This document shows positions 22,586-36,459 of a stretch of 64,000 nucleotides of DNA, one piece after another. The position numbers and the translations under genes are program-made. The DNA comes from Eucommia ulmoides. Taxonomy: Eukaryota > Streptophyta > Magnoliopsida > Garryales > Eucommiaceae. A model generated the notes under the pieces. It saw only the letters and a program-made list of their open reading frames with translations, was not told where the DNA came from and made no database searches. The stretch is taken from the NCBI GenBank assembly GCA_016647705.1, contig CM028335.1:41667026-41731025 (forward strand). The letters are read 5' to 3'. Numbering within the stretch: the stretch's first letter is position 1; each line of letters opens with the position of its first letter.

Positions 22586-25500
22586 GTGGCAGGGCAAAGC
22601 CCTACTTACACATTGGATGAAACACTCGTTGTTGTGGGATTTGGCACATTTAAGCTTCTTGTGCTTGGTTACGCTGGACTGGGTTTAATTGCAGAGGCAA
22701 TGGAAGTGATGATTATTTCCTTTGTAGGGTCATCTGTCAAGTCTGAGTGGGGACTTTCCTCTAGCGAAGAGAACCTCATAACAACTATGGTTTTTGCTGG
22801 CATGATCGTAGGAGCCTATTCATGGGGTCTAATATCCGATAACTGTGGAAGAAAGCATGGTTTTCTCTATGCATCTAGTTTTATATGCTCTCTCTCTCTC
22901 TCCCTACCTCCCGTCCCCTCTCTCTAAAAAATTGTTTTACTATTTGGCTGCAAGTAAAATTACAGCTTTCTGTTCATTCACAAACTATTATTTTTGTTCT
23001 TAGTGGTGCACCTATTTAGTACTAACTTATTCAGCGACTGTCATTCTATGAAGCTCATTTTTATTTTTGCGTTATGTTGGGTCTCAGTTGGTATTCACAC
23101 GATACTCATATGACAGTAACTGCTGGGTATGACAGAAAATTAAGGAAACACAGAAACCTCCATATATTGTTCGTAAATGGTTCGTTGAAGAAAATTATTT
23201 TATAATCATAGCTTACACAATGCGAAGAAGACTTCTTTCATTTTTTTATACCATCTTATTCCTGCCACATATTCATTCTTGATTCTTTGTGTTATTGTAT
23301 ATATTGCCCTTGTGATCTTCTTTTCCAGAGTGTTTTTTCGTGCACCAAACCTTTCAAGTTTGCTATTTAAGCACAACTGCAAAGTGCACATGATTGTATC
23401 ACCTTGCTAATCGGCAAAGTGATTCTTTTCCATGTACATTAATTTAATGGTAGGGTGGAAAATTGATGGAAAAAAAAAAAAAAAAAAAACTTATTTGGTA
23501 TGGATGGAAAATGGGAAGAAAAAGAAAATGGAAATAAAAATGCACAATTTTCTGAGCAATTTATTTTCCACACAAATTTGAAAGGAAAGTGAAGGAAAGC
23601 GAGGAAGAATGAGTAAAATTACAATTATACCCTTGATAATAGATTTTTAATTTATTTTTGTAATATATGATAGTAAAATAGTAAATTACATTAAAGTAAA
23701 TTATTTTCCCTCCTTTCATTTTTCTTTCCTAACCGAACAACACTAGGTAAAATGATTTTTCTTTTACAAATGATAAAAAAAATAAAAAAATAAAAAAATA
23801 AATTCTTTTCCTTTTCCTTTCCATTCTTCCAATCAGACAGCCTCAAAAATGCAATTTCTTATATACTGTTTATGCTAATTTAGAGTCAAGCTCTTGCTTT
23901 GCTTACGGATTTTTAGCTTAAAATCACAATAGTTTCCCCCATTTTCATTTGGCATCACCAGGAAGGGTCTTCTAAGTATAGTTGTAGTGACAACAAGAGC
24001 TGGTTTTCTAAGTGTTTTTTCCCTAAATTATATATCATTGATAATTCTCCGTTGTTTTGTGGGCATTGGTTTGGGTGGTAGGCCTGTGTACTCGTCTTGG
24101 TTTCTAGAGTTTGTTCCCATGCCAAACCGAGGCACTTGGATGGTTATATTTTCTACTTTCTGGACAATTGGAACAATCCTTGAGGCTGCACTTGCATAGG
24201 TATATCATCTCAATTTCTCTGTAGTACCTAATTGTGGCTAAGTTTCTTCATTTCTTCAATTATTAACATGAGTTTCTTTAAGAATGCAAGTTAATGCAAT
24301 GCTTTAGCTTTATATTAGTGTTAAAATATTACTTGCTTCTGTAACACTTGAATTCTTGTGGACATTTGTTTTTTATTTAACAAAGGACGTCTTTTTCCGC
24401 ACACTGTGTAATAAAATGTTGATTAATGTTACCACTCAACTATACCTTTATTTTCTTTTTCTTGCCCTATCTATTTGTTCTTGTGTAAAAAAAAAATCAA
24501 TAATAAGAAAAACACAAATGACACGTGTTTCATTAGCTAAGGGATCTGCCTCAAAAGCAAATCATAGTTAACATGCTATACAATTGCCAGTTAAGAAATT
24601 CCATATTTGATGATGTTTCAATTTTAATGACAAAGCTTCTCTGATACAACAAATTTTTCTTCCAGTATCTTTGAAACGATACTATTTAGTTTAGGCTTTG
24701 CCAGATACCCTATAAATTAAGGGGCTTTACATTTGTCAGTGTTTCTCATTAAAAATTATTAAAGCTTACAAGAACTTGAAAGAAAACGGAAGGTTAAATT
24801 TAGAATAGGTCAGAAAATGTAATTCCAATCATTTTCTTGTCCTCTTTCTATTTAAACGATTTTAAATATGCGGTAATTGGTAAACCTTCTAGTGCTTACT
24901 TCTTTACATCTAGTGGCTTGTTTATTTTTCCCCATTGTTTTGTCATTGTAACATGTAATAAGATTCATCCCATACCATTTTTTCTATATGGTCACACTCT
25001 TTGTTGAGAGGTGTGCAGGAGTTCTATTTATTTTAAGAACTGACAATGTGTGTTGCTGTTGGAAACCATAGGAAAGAATTTGCTAATGCTCAAAACTCAA
25101 AATTGACGTATTTGTTTTGTAGATCATGATGCCATATTTGGGTTAGAGGTGGTTACTTGCACTATCTTCAGTACCATCTTTTGCAGCCTTTCTCTTATAC
25201 AGTCTTACATTGGAGTCCTCAAGATATCTTTGTATGAAGGGAAGAATAAATTATGCATATAATGTTCTGAACAAAATATCAGAAGTTAACCGAACAAAAC
25301 TTCCTATTGGAATGCTTGTTTTTTATCAAGATGTTGAGATGGAAGAACTGGCACTATGGGAGGATACGCAATTACTCTCTCCTCAAAGAAACAAAATGAT
25401 GGTTTCTAAAATGGGCTTTTCATTAGTGCATGTGCTTTTTTCATGGAAACTATTAAAACCCACTCTTCTCCTATGGGTATTGTTTTTCGGAAATGCATTT

Positions 25501-25956
25501 TCATACTATGGGATCATACTGCTAACCCCGAAACTAAGCAATAGTGAAAGCAAATGCAGCTCTGATATATTGCATTCGAAAAATCCCCAAGGCGATACCA
25601 GCAGCCACCGAGATGTATTTATCACTAGTTTTGCAGGTAATGATGATGCTTTCACATTTTACCTTTTTCTTTTTCCTTTCGTTTTTTGTGGAAAATTGTG
25701 AAGTATGGTTTGTATATATGTTACTGATAATGTAAAGGTTGTGTACTTTTCAGAACTTCCTAGGCTTACTTAGTCGGCAGTTGTAGTGGACCGAATTGGT
25801 CGAAATTTTTTAATGGCAGTTATGTTTGTGTTTAGTTGTATTTTTCTGATGCCGTTGGTTTCCCATCGGCTAGAGAATTTCACAACAGTTTTATTATTTG
25901 GAGCCCATATACGCATCATTGGAACTTTCACAATTGCTGGCATATATTGTCCTGAG
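22586..25956 (+). pseudogene. Organic cation/nicotinate transporter-like MFS gene (OCT7/NiaP type), broken
   Basis: Four exons of an MFS transporter are visible. Exon 1 (22586 to about 22855): YTLDETLVVVGFG, then GLIAEAMEVMIISFVG, VFAGMIVGAYSWG and SDNCGRKHG (MFS signature loop). Exon 2 (23962-24199): LIILRCFVGIGLGGRPVYSS, FVPMPNRGTWMV. Exon 3 (25123-25636): RWLLALSSVPSFAAFL, ESSRYL, central loop, GNAFSYYGIILL. Exon 4 (25754-25956): VVVDRIGRNF, LLFGAHIRIIGTFT. Order and spacing match plant OCT7-type carriers, which move organic cations or nicotinate across membranes. Stops: TAG 24197 and TAG 25144, both where the family has Trp, and TAG 25771. Exon 1's donor is unrecognisable, the start reads GTG (VAGQSPTYTLDE), and the C-terminal exons are missing: a retroelement begins at 26107. 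Exons 2-4 keep AG/GT borders. Confidence 0.85.
23480..23836. mobile_element. Possible foldback MITE in transporter intron 1
   Basis: The left part (GGATGGAAAATGGGAAG) and right part (CTTTTCCTTTTCCTTTCCATTC) are loosely complementary and the interior is AT-rich, with A runs at both sides. A MITE is likely but no clean target duplication could be fixed. Confidence 0.3.
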
Positions 25957-25970
25957 GTATTATCTTTAAC

Positions 25971-25988
25971 TCTCTCTCTCTTTCTCTA

Positions 25989-26031
<43 letters not shown>
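25971..26031. repeat. (CT)n(TA)n microsatellite
   Basis: CT repeats run into TA repeats directly after the exon 4 splice donor, in the intron that the retroelement later interrupts. Confidence 0.95.
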
Positions 26032-27679
26032 GCACACATAAAGGAACGTTAATTTTGTTCAATTCCTATCCCAGATCAATGACATGAGAGTACCTAAACT
26101 ACTTGTTGGCCCAGTGAGCTACCCAACAAGAGGGGTGAATTGGGTAGTTATAAAAAATTTAAATAATTTCAATTTTTCAACACTTAATTAATCAAATAAT
26201 CAATTTATCTTAAATCAATTATTATATTTATGACGCAACGAATAAGTATTAAATTCTAGGTGCACACCCAAACAAAATATAAAGAAAGTAAATAATGCAG
26301 CACACTAAGATATATCCTGATTTAGCAAGCTAGCTTTACTTAATCAAGTCCCCAGAGCTCCACAGAGATTCGCAACCTCTAAACCCCTAGTTTCATTAAC
26401 AGTAGAAACCAAACCCTTATAATGATTCTTTTTCCAAGCTCAGAATCAACCTTTATAATTTTTCTTTTTCCCAAATTAAGGAAGAACCTTATATTTTTCT
26501 AAGCTAAAGACTAACCTAATTCTATTATAGAAAGAATCACAACCTAATATTTTTAACAGGCTAAAGATCAAACCTCATGACACTCACAAATATCATTTTC
26601 CTAAGTAAGGATTGAACCTTTACGATTCACTCAAAATTAATTCAATTCAGGAAGAATCAAGTCCTAGTTCTTTTCAAGGAAAAAGAATAACCTAACCTTT
26701 TTATACCTTAGGTAAAGATCAAATCTCAATATTTTTCTCAGAAAAGATTAAAACCCTAGCTACCCTGACTAGACACGACCCAATCGTGTTGAATCCGCTC
26801 AAACTCACAAATACAAAAAATTATGAGTTTTTTCCCACTCAGAGCTTCTACTACCTAAAAATAGTTATACTCAATTAATGTTATGAAATTTACTAATTGA
26901 TAGAATTAAAGTGAGACAAATTAATATCTAATTATAAATAAGTGTGGGTAGTACAAAATTAAACACGTAATCAGATAATATCACAAAATCGTTTTAAAAA
27001 GAATTTTTATGCTCTTAAGTTTGAAAACGATTTTTCAATGATCTAAAATCCAAGTAATCAACAATAATATGAAATCAAATTTAAGAATAATAATTTGGAA
27101 AGATCTCACTAGGAAAACACCAAAGTATAAAAAAAGGATTGCAAAACAGCACAAATCGGTGACGCTAATTCAACAAAGCTTTAGCTTAAGAACTTTGATC
27201 ACAAAAATTCTCTCTTGAAATAATCTCAGTAGAATGATAACTCTCGTAAAAGTGTAGGAACTGATAGTTCTTAATATATTTTTTTTACCTAAATTCGCTG
27301 ATCTATTGTAAACATATTTAGAACAAGCCCTCCAACAGTTAGTTTTCAAATGATAGGCCTCTAAAAAACTTCTATAAACCCCATATATCATATCTTTTCA
27401 ATTCTGGTTTATTTCATTTAAAAAGAGCTTTTAAATCTCTTAATTAAGTCCATAAAATATTTCTAAAACATCAATCACAAAAATATGAAGTATTTAGTTG
27501 CTAAAATTGAGAGAATCAATAATTATATGTACCAAATCAATAGAGATATCAAAATTGATATACCATATCTTTCGTGGTTTCAAATCCCTTGAAATACTCA
27601 ATTGGAATCGTTAAAAACAGATAGTAACAGCTAGTTTTGATTAAAACATTAAAATCCTTGAAATCTCAACCAAAATTGC

Positions 27680-27946
27680 CGGTTAACCGAACCCTGCCTA
27701 GTTAATTGGCCGATTGATTCATCATATAAGTCAGGCTAAACCTATACAGGAAGTTAGTTGACTGATCTTCCCACGGTCGGTTGATCGATTGATTCATAAT
27801 GTTTTCCAAGCCAAACCAACGCCATAGTCTGTTGATCGATTGACCTATAATCGGTTGACCGATCGATTCAAATAATTTCATCCTCCATCTGCCTACACCC
27901 ATCGGTTGACCGATTCTCTCCTGGTTGGTTGACCGATCGATGCAAG
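27680..27946. repeat. GGTTGACCGATYGATTC motif cluster in family S LTR
   Basis: At least eight copies of CGGTTGACCGAT / TTGATCGATTGA occur. The same phrase marks the other family S LTRs (42050-42420, 60780-61110, traces at 31165 and 34190). Confidence 0.8.
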
Positions 27947-28019
27947 TTATCTCCAATTTTCTCTAAAACCTCATTGTTTCAATTAGTTGACCCATCCTTC
28001 TCGGATATTTTGATCGATT

Positions 28020-30660
28020 GATGTTGGTTGGTCACTCTCTCACTTATTTCAGCTCCACATTTAATGTCTTTGTCATTCTTTCGATGCATAAAAATTTACT
28101 CTTCATTGCTCAATTATGCACTGATAATCATGTTCATTGTGCTTTTGATGCTCATCACTTCTATATCTTTGATTTCACCTCTAATTTTCTCCTCTATCAT
28201 GGCGTATGTAAAGATGGTCTCAACAAGTTACCTCCCATCGCTCCTAGCGTACGCTTTATCTGTCTCGGTCAACTCGTCCTCGCTTTGGCATAAACGTCTA
28301 AGTTATCCATCTGCTAAAGTCATATCTTACTTGGGTTCTAATGAATTTTCATCTACTCTTTTTAAATTTAAATCCTCTTAAGGCTCGAGGTATGCTTTGG
28401 TTAAATCCACACATCTCCCGTTCTCGGCTCAATTAAAAAAAAAAAAAAAAAATCTTTTACTTTAGTTCACTTTGATGTGTGACAATATTTTGTGCTTTGT
28501 CTCTGGTTATAAATATTATAACTTGTTCACTTACGACTACATTCGTTTTACTTGGTTATACTTCATGAAACAAAAATCTAAAGTTTTCCAAGATTTCGAA
28601 AACATTTTAGCCTATGTCCAAACTTAATTTGTCATACACGTCCAACAATTTCAAAATATTGATAGTGGGGAATATTGTTATGATCCCTTCCAATTTATTT
28701 GTTTGCCAAGAACCGTTGAATGTGTGTTTTTAGGCTACAGCTTGCAGCACAAGGATTATCGTTGTCTGAATCGCACAACTGGTAGAGTTTACATTTCTTG
28801 GCATGTTCATCTCAATAAACAACACTTCTCGTTCGCATCTAACACCAAAAGCACTCCACCAGACCCATCATCATGGGCCTTCATTTCTCTACTATCACTA
28901 GCTCTTGTTCTACTTCTATAATCGGCTCCACAAAATAGTGCTCCACTTCCTATTCATCAAAAGTTTCCATATCATTATTAGTGCCGACAAATTCGACCCT
29001 CACAAACTAATCTTTCTGCTACTGCCACCCCTAAGGCTTGTATTTTTTTAGTTCCTCTACAACATTCAATCGTAACACGTCATCGGGATGATACCCGTCG
29101 CCCTTTTGTTTGAACAGATGGTACAATTTGATATCCTCTCCCACAGGCTCTACTTACTCAGCTCCCATCTCCCACTGATGAGCCTATTCGCTATAGTTAG
29201 GTTGTTTGTGTACCTGAATGGTGTCAAGCTATAACTAGTGAATTTTATGCCTTATTGAAGAACAAAACTTGAGTTATTGTCCCTCTTTCTCCACATGTTG
29301 TTGTAGGTTGTAGGTTGTAAATGGGTCTTCAAAACTCAAGCACAAAATAGACCGTTGCATTGAGCAATACACAGCTCGCCTAGTTGCCAAGGGCTTCCAT
29401 CAACAGACGAATGTTGATTTTAGTGAGACATTTAGTCTTGTAATTAAACCTACTACTGTTTGTACTGTGCTTAGTCTTTTCGTATTCTTTAGGTGGACTG
29501 TGCATCAACTTGATGTGAATAATGTCTTTCTTCATGGAATTTTGGATGGCACTGTCTATATGGCACAACCACTTGGTTTGATACATCCGGTTCGTCGTAT
29601 GATGTTTTTCATCTACAAAATTTATCTATGGTCTCAAACAAATGCCCTAAACTTGGTTCCAACTTATCAGCACTTTCCTCTTATAATATGGTTTTACCTA
29701 GTGTCAAGCTGACCACTCCCTATTTATCGAGCTCTCTAACTCTGCAGTGATGCTTGTTCTTTTATATGTCGATGGCATTATACTCACTAGCAATTAACTG
29801 ACTCTAGTTTAATCGTTCATCACCACTCTTGTGAAGGAGTTTGTGCTTAGTAACCATGGTTCCCTATCTTACTTTCTAGGCCTTGAAGCACCTCTCTCCT
29901 TAGTTGGATTACATCTTTCTCAGCTCAAGTATATTGTAGATCTTCTTGTATGCTTCTCAATGACATATTGCAAACCTTGAAACACCCTTTTATTTGCTCA
30001 AACTCAATTGTCATCTCATAGCGGGGATATCCTCTCAGATTCCACTGAGTGTCGCTAATTGGTTGGCTCCTTACAGTATCTCACTTTCACCAGACCAGAC
30101 ATTGCCTATGCCATTCATTATGTTGCTCAGTTCGTGAGCTAACATCGGAGACACCATCTTATAGCCACCAAAGGACTTCTTCGGTAACTAAAAAGGATTC
30201 TGAAGTTCGACCTTTTCTTTTTCAGCACAGTGCTACCCCATTGACCCTCAAGACTTATTTTGATGTTGATTAAGCAGGTTTCCCTGACCTTCGTCGTTAT
30301 ACCACTAGCTTCTGCGTTTTCTTGGGCTCCAATCTGATCTCTTGGACCGCCAAGAAACAATCTACTATCTCTCAATCAAGTGCCGAAGCTGAGTACTAAT
30401 CCCTTGTTCATTTTTGTGCCCCATACACATGAGTACTTCATCTACTTCAGGAGTTGCAAGTTTCTATGTTGACGCTTATCACCTTACTTTGTGATAATTT
30501 TAGTACTACACATATGGTCTTATTTGGTCTTATTCGAATTTCTCCCAAGATAACACTAATCTCACCGAAAAGTTTCTCTTATCAATTCCTTACTCTATTT
30601 GAAAATGTAGTGTTCTTACGACATTTTATTACTCAATGAATCACTAAGAGTGTTTAATAC
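28020..30660 (+). pseudogene. Copia pol relic (Copia-2) nested in the family S LTR
   Basis: In broken plus frames: CTDNHVHCAFDAHHF and CKDGLNKLP, then LWHKRLSYPSAKV (GAG-pre-integrase, 28020-28340); remnants of integrase near 28500-28760; RT with KWVFKT, QGLPSTDE region, VDCASTCCE region in decay, LLYVDGIILTS at 29760 (catalytic YVDD now YVDG) and GSLSYFLGLE; RNase H with GSLQYLTFTRPDIAYAIHYV (30065) and [19 protein letters not shown] (30340). Gag and protease are missing at the left and no LTR of its own was found. Very many stops and shifts; an old truncated copy. Confidence 0.8.
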
Positions 30661-31902
30661 ACAAAACTAAAACTTTAAGAATATGTATATTGTGTTAATT
30701 TTGAGGATATTGTCTCACGAATAGAGATTTTCTAGACAGTTATTCATAGGCTATTGATTTAAGCAATTGTACATGATTTTTGAATTACTCCGTTGTATTC
30801 ATTGAGTTGAACATTAGGGGCCTTAGATATGATCAATATATATTCATTATAACGTTTCAATTTTTTCAAATTGAGCAAGAATCTGTTGGGAGACAAGTAG
30901 CTACAAAAAAGGCTACAATTTAGAGATTAAAAAATTAGTAACTTTATTTATCCGATTTACCCATTGATCTTATCTCATAATTCAAAATTATTAATTTAAA
31001 AGATAGATAGAAAATTAAATTAGCATTATAAACATTTTCGATTCACTTTGGTGTTCGATTCAAGCTCGAATTTGCATTATGACTAATATATTCAACAAAG
31101 GTTTGACATTCAGTGAACAATTCTTCCTTCAGTCGATCAATATTGATAATTAGCCATTCTTAAATGCATACCTCCAGCGGTTGACTGATCAGTTAACCGA
31201 ACAACAATTATCGACCTACTATTTCCGTTGGTCAATTTCTTCTACTAGTTTTATTTTGGAACAACTTGCTAGAATTGGTTGCTTCGACGTTCATATCGGT
31301 AGACCATATCAAGCTAAGTTGTTTTCTATTTAGGTTATTATCCTAGTCAGTTGACCAAATGAATGGGTCGGTCGATTGGACTCTGTACTTTTTCTAATTT
31401 AAGTTTATTTTCTAAGCAACTCAATTCTTTTTTTGATTGATAATTGACTTAAATTCATTTTCAACAGTATTAAGCATCTTAAACACACATTTATCACAAG
31501 AAAAATATGCCCCATAATATACGCAAGTGTGTGTTAATCCTAGATGAGTTAATTGTATGCTGAAATTACGAGGAAAGAATTTACCTGTGATATACATGAA
31601 GTTTATTTTCTACCATCACAAACCTCTATATTTTTATCATGATGGTCTTCGGCTTGAATCTCTATTTTGTATCATTTGACCTTCGTCTTCTTGATCTTTC
31701 TTTTCTTGATCTTTCTCATATTGATCTTGCTCTTCTTTGTTCCTTCTTCTATGCCATTTGTTTAATCTTTTTCATGGAATTGTGTCTTTATTGCATATTT
31801 TCCAGTACTTATACACTCAACAAATATGTTAAATATAGAACCTTAAATATGTTGTTATCATCAAAATCTCATTCTTAGGGATTAATACTCTCGGTCTCAA
31901 TA

Positions 31903-32559
31903 ATCTCTCATTTTTTTATGATGCCCATATATTTGGTGGTTTTTTTAAATTACATAAATACCAATTCTCCCCCTTGCTATAGAAACAATGTTTTTTTTTT
32001 TTTTTCTAACATTTTAGTTTTAAAATAGAAAATATTAATACGTATAAAAAGATGGTAATATTTATAATGTATAGCAAGATATAAACATATTATGAATATT
32101 TAAGTATGATGAGCAATAAATCATTGTAAGCACAAATACTTAAGTTAAACAAGAAGAATTATAACACTTGTTATTCATGGCCAAACATTAAATCACTATT
32201 CTCTCCTCATTTGTCATCTCAAAAAAAGCCTGTGTGCGTGTGATTGATTTATGTGGGGAAACAAAAAAACTCATTTCAAAAGATATAACATGATTTTTAT
32301 AACATGAGTAAATATATATATATTGACACCCAGTAGACGATCAAGATGGATATGATAATTGTGACAATCAAGTATATAATCCACGCATTATGTATGGAAA
32401 ATGAAATACAATGAATGTATCCAAATTAACTGCAAGTATATGAAATATAGATAATCTAGTAATATCCATATCATCCAAGGATATATCATCCAAAGATAGT
32501 GTTCATACGAGACATAATATTATAGGCCAAGTTTTAAATTTAGATATCAAAATTACAAA
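31903..32559 (-). other. Family S internal region, non-coding, 3' end
   Basis: It starts with the polypurine-tract complement and shares ATTTGTCATCTCAAAAAAA with 61785-61803 of the other family S element. No protein is seen; T runs at 31990-32005. Confidence 0.5.
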
Positions 32560-33730
32560 TTAAATAGAGCAACTAAGGCTTATAGCTTTGGTGGTGTTGG
32601 TTGGTAAAATGACAGGTATGAGTGTAGGCAGCTCGACAAGTCTCCAATGGATGCTTGCATATTATCAAATATTTCATCCATGTGGTGCCTGTGAGATGAG
32701 AACTAAGTCCTCATATCCTTAAAGTCTTGAATGAAAACATCTATTGGTCCCTCGATGCCATCAATGTAGCTATCCATCCCAATCATCCTTGAGTCTATTT
32801 CATGAAATCTCCATTCCATATATGTATAGAGATGTCCTTTATCATTGTCATTGTCTTCATTTCTTTCTTCTTCACCTTCTACCGCTTTCTTCTTTCCTTT
32901 ACTGGATTAAGAAGACAATTATTCTCTTGTTTCGCCTCTCTTGATCTACTCGCTATTGATCAGATGATATCGCATAAGACAAATATAATGGATTTCATCA
33001 AAGGAAGTGACAATCGTGGCTGTGTTTTCTAAAGATATAGGGAATTTGAAGAATCAAAACACAAGGTGAGAGCATTCCCAAATCGGAGGATTCCTCTAGA
33101 AAATCCTAATTGGTGTCCCATAGTTTTGAAGATTAAATAGGAAATATATACTTTTACGTTATTCATGAAGAAATGGAGTAGATATGTATCGAATTGAGTA
33201 AAGACCGCATCACTTCCTCATCTTGGAACTATATTGTGACTAATGATTGTTAAGATGAATTAGTGTTGGATGAAAAAAAAATGCTAACTGAATGAGCCTT
33301 TCTATTATAGAGAGCACTAAGGGTAGCAGTGTAATTATAGTTAGTATGGTGACTGAGTCATTAATTATTTTTATTTTGAATCAATTTCTCCATAGGGGGA
33401 CTTTAAGTGTAAGGGCTAGTCGGTCGCATGTGAGCTAAATCCATTTTCTATGAACATAGGAAATGTAACCGGAGTATGTTCTGTGGGGATTGCATAGAAT
33501 ATTTTGTCATAGTCAGTGTATTGGGTGTCTCTAATTGTGACAAACTTTTCCCATCCAGGGTTTTCTATGGGAGTCAGAATGTTGATAACCTTTGCATTTA
33601 GGGAAGCAAACTTTTTGGCCCGAGAGATCATCAAGGTATTTTTTTTATCCTTCTCGTATGATAAATAAGTTGGATCTTGGTCTATCGATATTTTCTCGGG
33701 GATTAGATTTGGCTCATTTTCTCTTTTCAC
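32560..33730 (-). pseudogene. Plant transposon-type protein relic (unknown family)
   Basis: The first minus frame (33730-33416) reads MISRAKKFASLNAKV, ILTPIENPGWEKFV and IFYAIPTEHTPV. This resembles the RxxxF...GW...F pattern of 'putative plant transposon' proteins carried by large retroelements. A later stretch (32960-32600) is acidic and then coiled-coil-like (EGEEERNEDNDNDKG, EWRFHEIDSRMIGMD), as at the C-terminus of such proteins. The middle (33040-33400) is not readable. I cannot name a function; family assignment is tentative. Confidence 0.4.
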
Positions 33731-34639
33731 CTCCCAGTTTATTAGCTATAAACTTTAGGGTCATGATTTCTACTCGAGAATACTTGGTGAATGATGGTAG
33801 TTTGCTTAAGGTAGGTCTAGGAGAGAATTTTGAAGAATAGAACTAAGAACCTATCTTAGAAAGCTATGGATACAACTAGGATGAGTTCAAATTACCAATT
33901 TTATACAATGAAGGTTTCAGATCTTGAGAAAGATGCGGTCAAATCGGTATAGATCTTAGGGTTAGGCAAATTTTCTATTTGACTACTTTAGCAACCTTTG
34001 ATTTGATTATTTCAAGTAATTAAAGGTATTTGAAAGCTTCTCAACCATAGGAAGATGAATGGAGGTGAGAGAATGTGAAAAGAATAAAAAATGAGTAGTT
34101 GAGATCTTATTTTAGTGTTCGTGGGAGTTTTAATTTACACTAATTTGTCGAATGATTTCTCCAGGGGTTGTAGTCTCCTTAATTCAATCTATATCAGTCG
34201 ATTAATTTAAAACGCTTAGTGGTTGACTGATTGTTTCCTATTTTTTATTTTTCTCCAATTTCCTTAGAATTTCATAGCACATATCAGTTATCTTTTTTTT
34301 TTTCCAATTATTTTTGTTAACTTTAGTAGCGATACATTGACTATGACATTTTAGTTGAAGTTTGAGCTTACGTATATTATAATGATACAATGTTTTCAAT
34401 AACCAAGGCAAAAAGATAAAATACACATAAAAGCAAGCAATCAAACAAGCAAGCAAGCACTTTCTATCTGATATTGTAATTTAATTTGAATCACAAATAA
34501 CATGATTTTTAGACTTATTAAGTTCTTTTTGAATGGTCATTTTAGAACCATTTATTGACTTCCCTACTTAGCAAGTTGAACATCTACCTTTTAAAAAACC
34601 TAATAAATTTGGGTACACGAGGGTTGGACTTACCTGTAT

Positions 34640-35200
34640 CCTGTTAAAGAATGAATTTTCCTCGAGATGTAGATAGGTGTGCATGTTTCACATCGATAGA
34701 CTTTCCTTCGCCGTTGTCACTTTGCTCTTGTGGTTTCCATGCAGCTTTTGGCAAGGCATTGGCTGCCTTTGGACACCAAGTCGATTTGGCTATAGGTTTG
34801 TTCTTTAGCTTTTTTGATTTCCACCTTTCATTTGAGAATGATTCATTTCGTCCATATGTCTTTGAAGCTAGATAACCTGCGACATTATGATATGTTCTAG
34901 ATACCCTTATCTTTTTGCCCCTTCCCTATTGGTACGGATGTTGCTAAGGGGACAAGACCATGGATGATGATCATTTTTAAAACATATATAACATTTAGGT
35001 TCTGAATGACTATTATGTGAGGTGCGAGGCATGGAGATATTTAGATGACTTATTATGATACGAAGTTCTTTAAATTCTGACTTAGTTCTTTCTAGTGATT
35101 ATCTCAATACACCATTATTGGCCTTCGTCTATGGCGGGATTGGATCTTTGTAGTGAGGTGCGGGAATTTGCTCACACATGAAAGTGATGGGAAAAATTAC
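34640..35200 (-). pseudogene. Copia-like gag fragment with intact zinc knuckle
   Basis: The minus frame reads EPKCYICFKNDHHPWSCP at about 35005-34950, a CX2CX4HX4C knuckle with all four ligands. Upstream pieces read SEFKELRIIISHLN; downstream are lysine-rich segments with stops (KGGNQKS, TTAKESLSM). This is the C-terminal part of a retroelement Gag. The N-terminal capsid part and pol are absent; a family S-like CAGTCGATTAAT/GGTTGACTGATT trace lies to its left (34190-34230). Confidence 0.6.
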
Positions 35201-36459
35201 ACTTATGTTCCATGTTAGGGTCCCTCCTTAAATGGATCCTCCACATTTGTTTCTTCAAAATTCTGATTGCATATTAATATAATTCATTCACATTTTTGTT
35301 TTCAGAAAAATTTAATAAAAATTACGAAATTAAGGTTATTTTCATATGCATGACAATATGACATGTCTCTTAACGTTAATATATGAAAATAAAGTAGAGA
35401 TTAAAAAATATTTTTTGATTTTTGATTTTTTGTTTTCTCTATCAAATTCATCTCTTTCTACCAAGAGTAATAGTATGCCCAAGAGAGCTGTCGAGGGATT
35501 GTTTTTTTGCGATTTGCACTTCTCTAGTGATATTTTTTTTTGGTTGGGGTTGAACCATGCCAAATAAAGGTATTTATGCAACAAATTAATTTGGAATCAA
35601 AAAACAAAATCCAGGCATAGTTTTTCTAGCAATTCTTTATTATTTTTTTTCTGTTCATTTTTTTTTCCCTATTTCACCTGTATTGAAAGTACACATTCTC
35701 ATAATACAACAATAATATGTAACAAACACAAATTAATATAAATGAAAAACGAATAATATTACAATTTTAACACAAAATAAAATATTACAATTGTTGAATC
35801 CAAGGTTTTTGTAGACACCACATTTTGTCCCGCTCATTTAGTATTAGATCTAAAGTGCAAGTTCAGATAAACTTTAGACAGAGGTTTAAAAGGAGCGAAT
35901 TTCTACCTTAGATTACATTGGATACTAAAAAAGAAAAAAAAAAAAAAAAAGCATAAAACGGTCAATTTGATTAAATTCAGTATAAGTTTCGAGTCAATCT
36001 CAAAATTCCTAAAGTTAAAGGGGACTAAAATGACATTATTAAGCATTGATTTTCATATAATCACTTTTAATATGAATAAAAATTAGTTACTACCCTTCAA
36101 CTTACAAAAATCTCACCAATTATTATTGTTTTCCGTTTTGACCCCTGAAACTTTTATTATCACCAGTTTCATCTTTTTGACACCAAACATATGTCTTTAA
36201 TTTTGTTTAAAGTACTAATATCAAGAAATCAATCCAAAAGCCTTGATTAAGTCAAAGAATCTACCATGACAATCTAGTTACTCAAAGTGACTAATACTTA
36301 AGACATGGTTCAAAACCAACCAAACCGAATGTCATCATGACAAACATTCAAAGCTCATCACATCAAGATCTAATCAAGCATTAAATGCCTCATTAATGAA
36401 CATTTAATGAGGATATATTTTAAAGATCTTTCTTGCAAAATATCTTGGATTGAAACTTA

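Larger units (their letters stand above)
26107..31902 (-). mobile_element. Family S LTR (copia), split by a pol relic
   Basis: It begins TGGCCCAGTGAGCTACCC and matches 63656-64000, which lies next to a primer site and gag, so it is an LTR. It ends near CTCAATA at 31902, cognate to AATCAACA at 61540, followed in both by a polypurine-tract complement and ...TTTTTTATGATG. Thus it is a 3' LTR in minus orientation, about 2.6 kb without the insert at roughly 28020-31150. It is rich in GGTTGACCGATCGATTC phrases. Its insertion ends the transporter pseudogene; a direct repeat CTTGT precedes it but the partner was not found. Confidence 0.7.
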
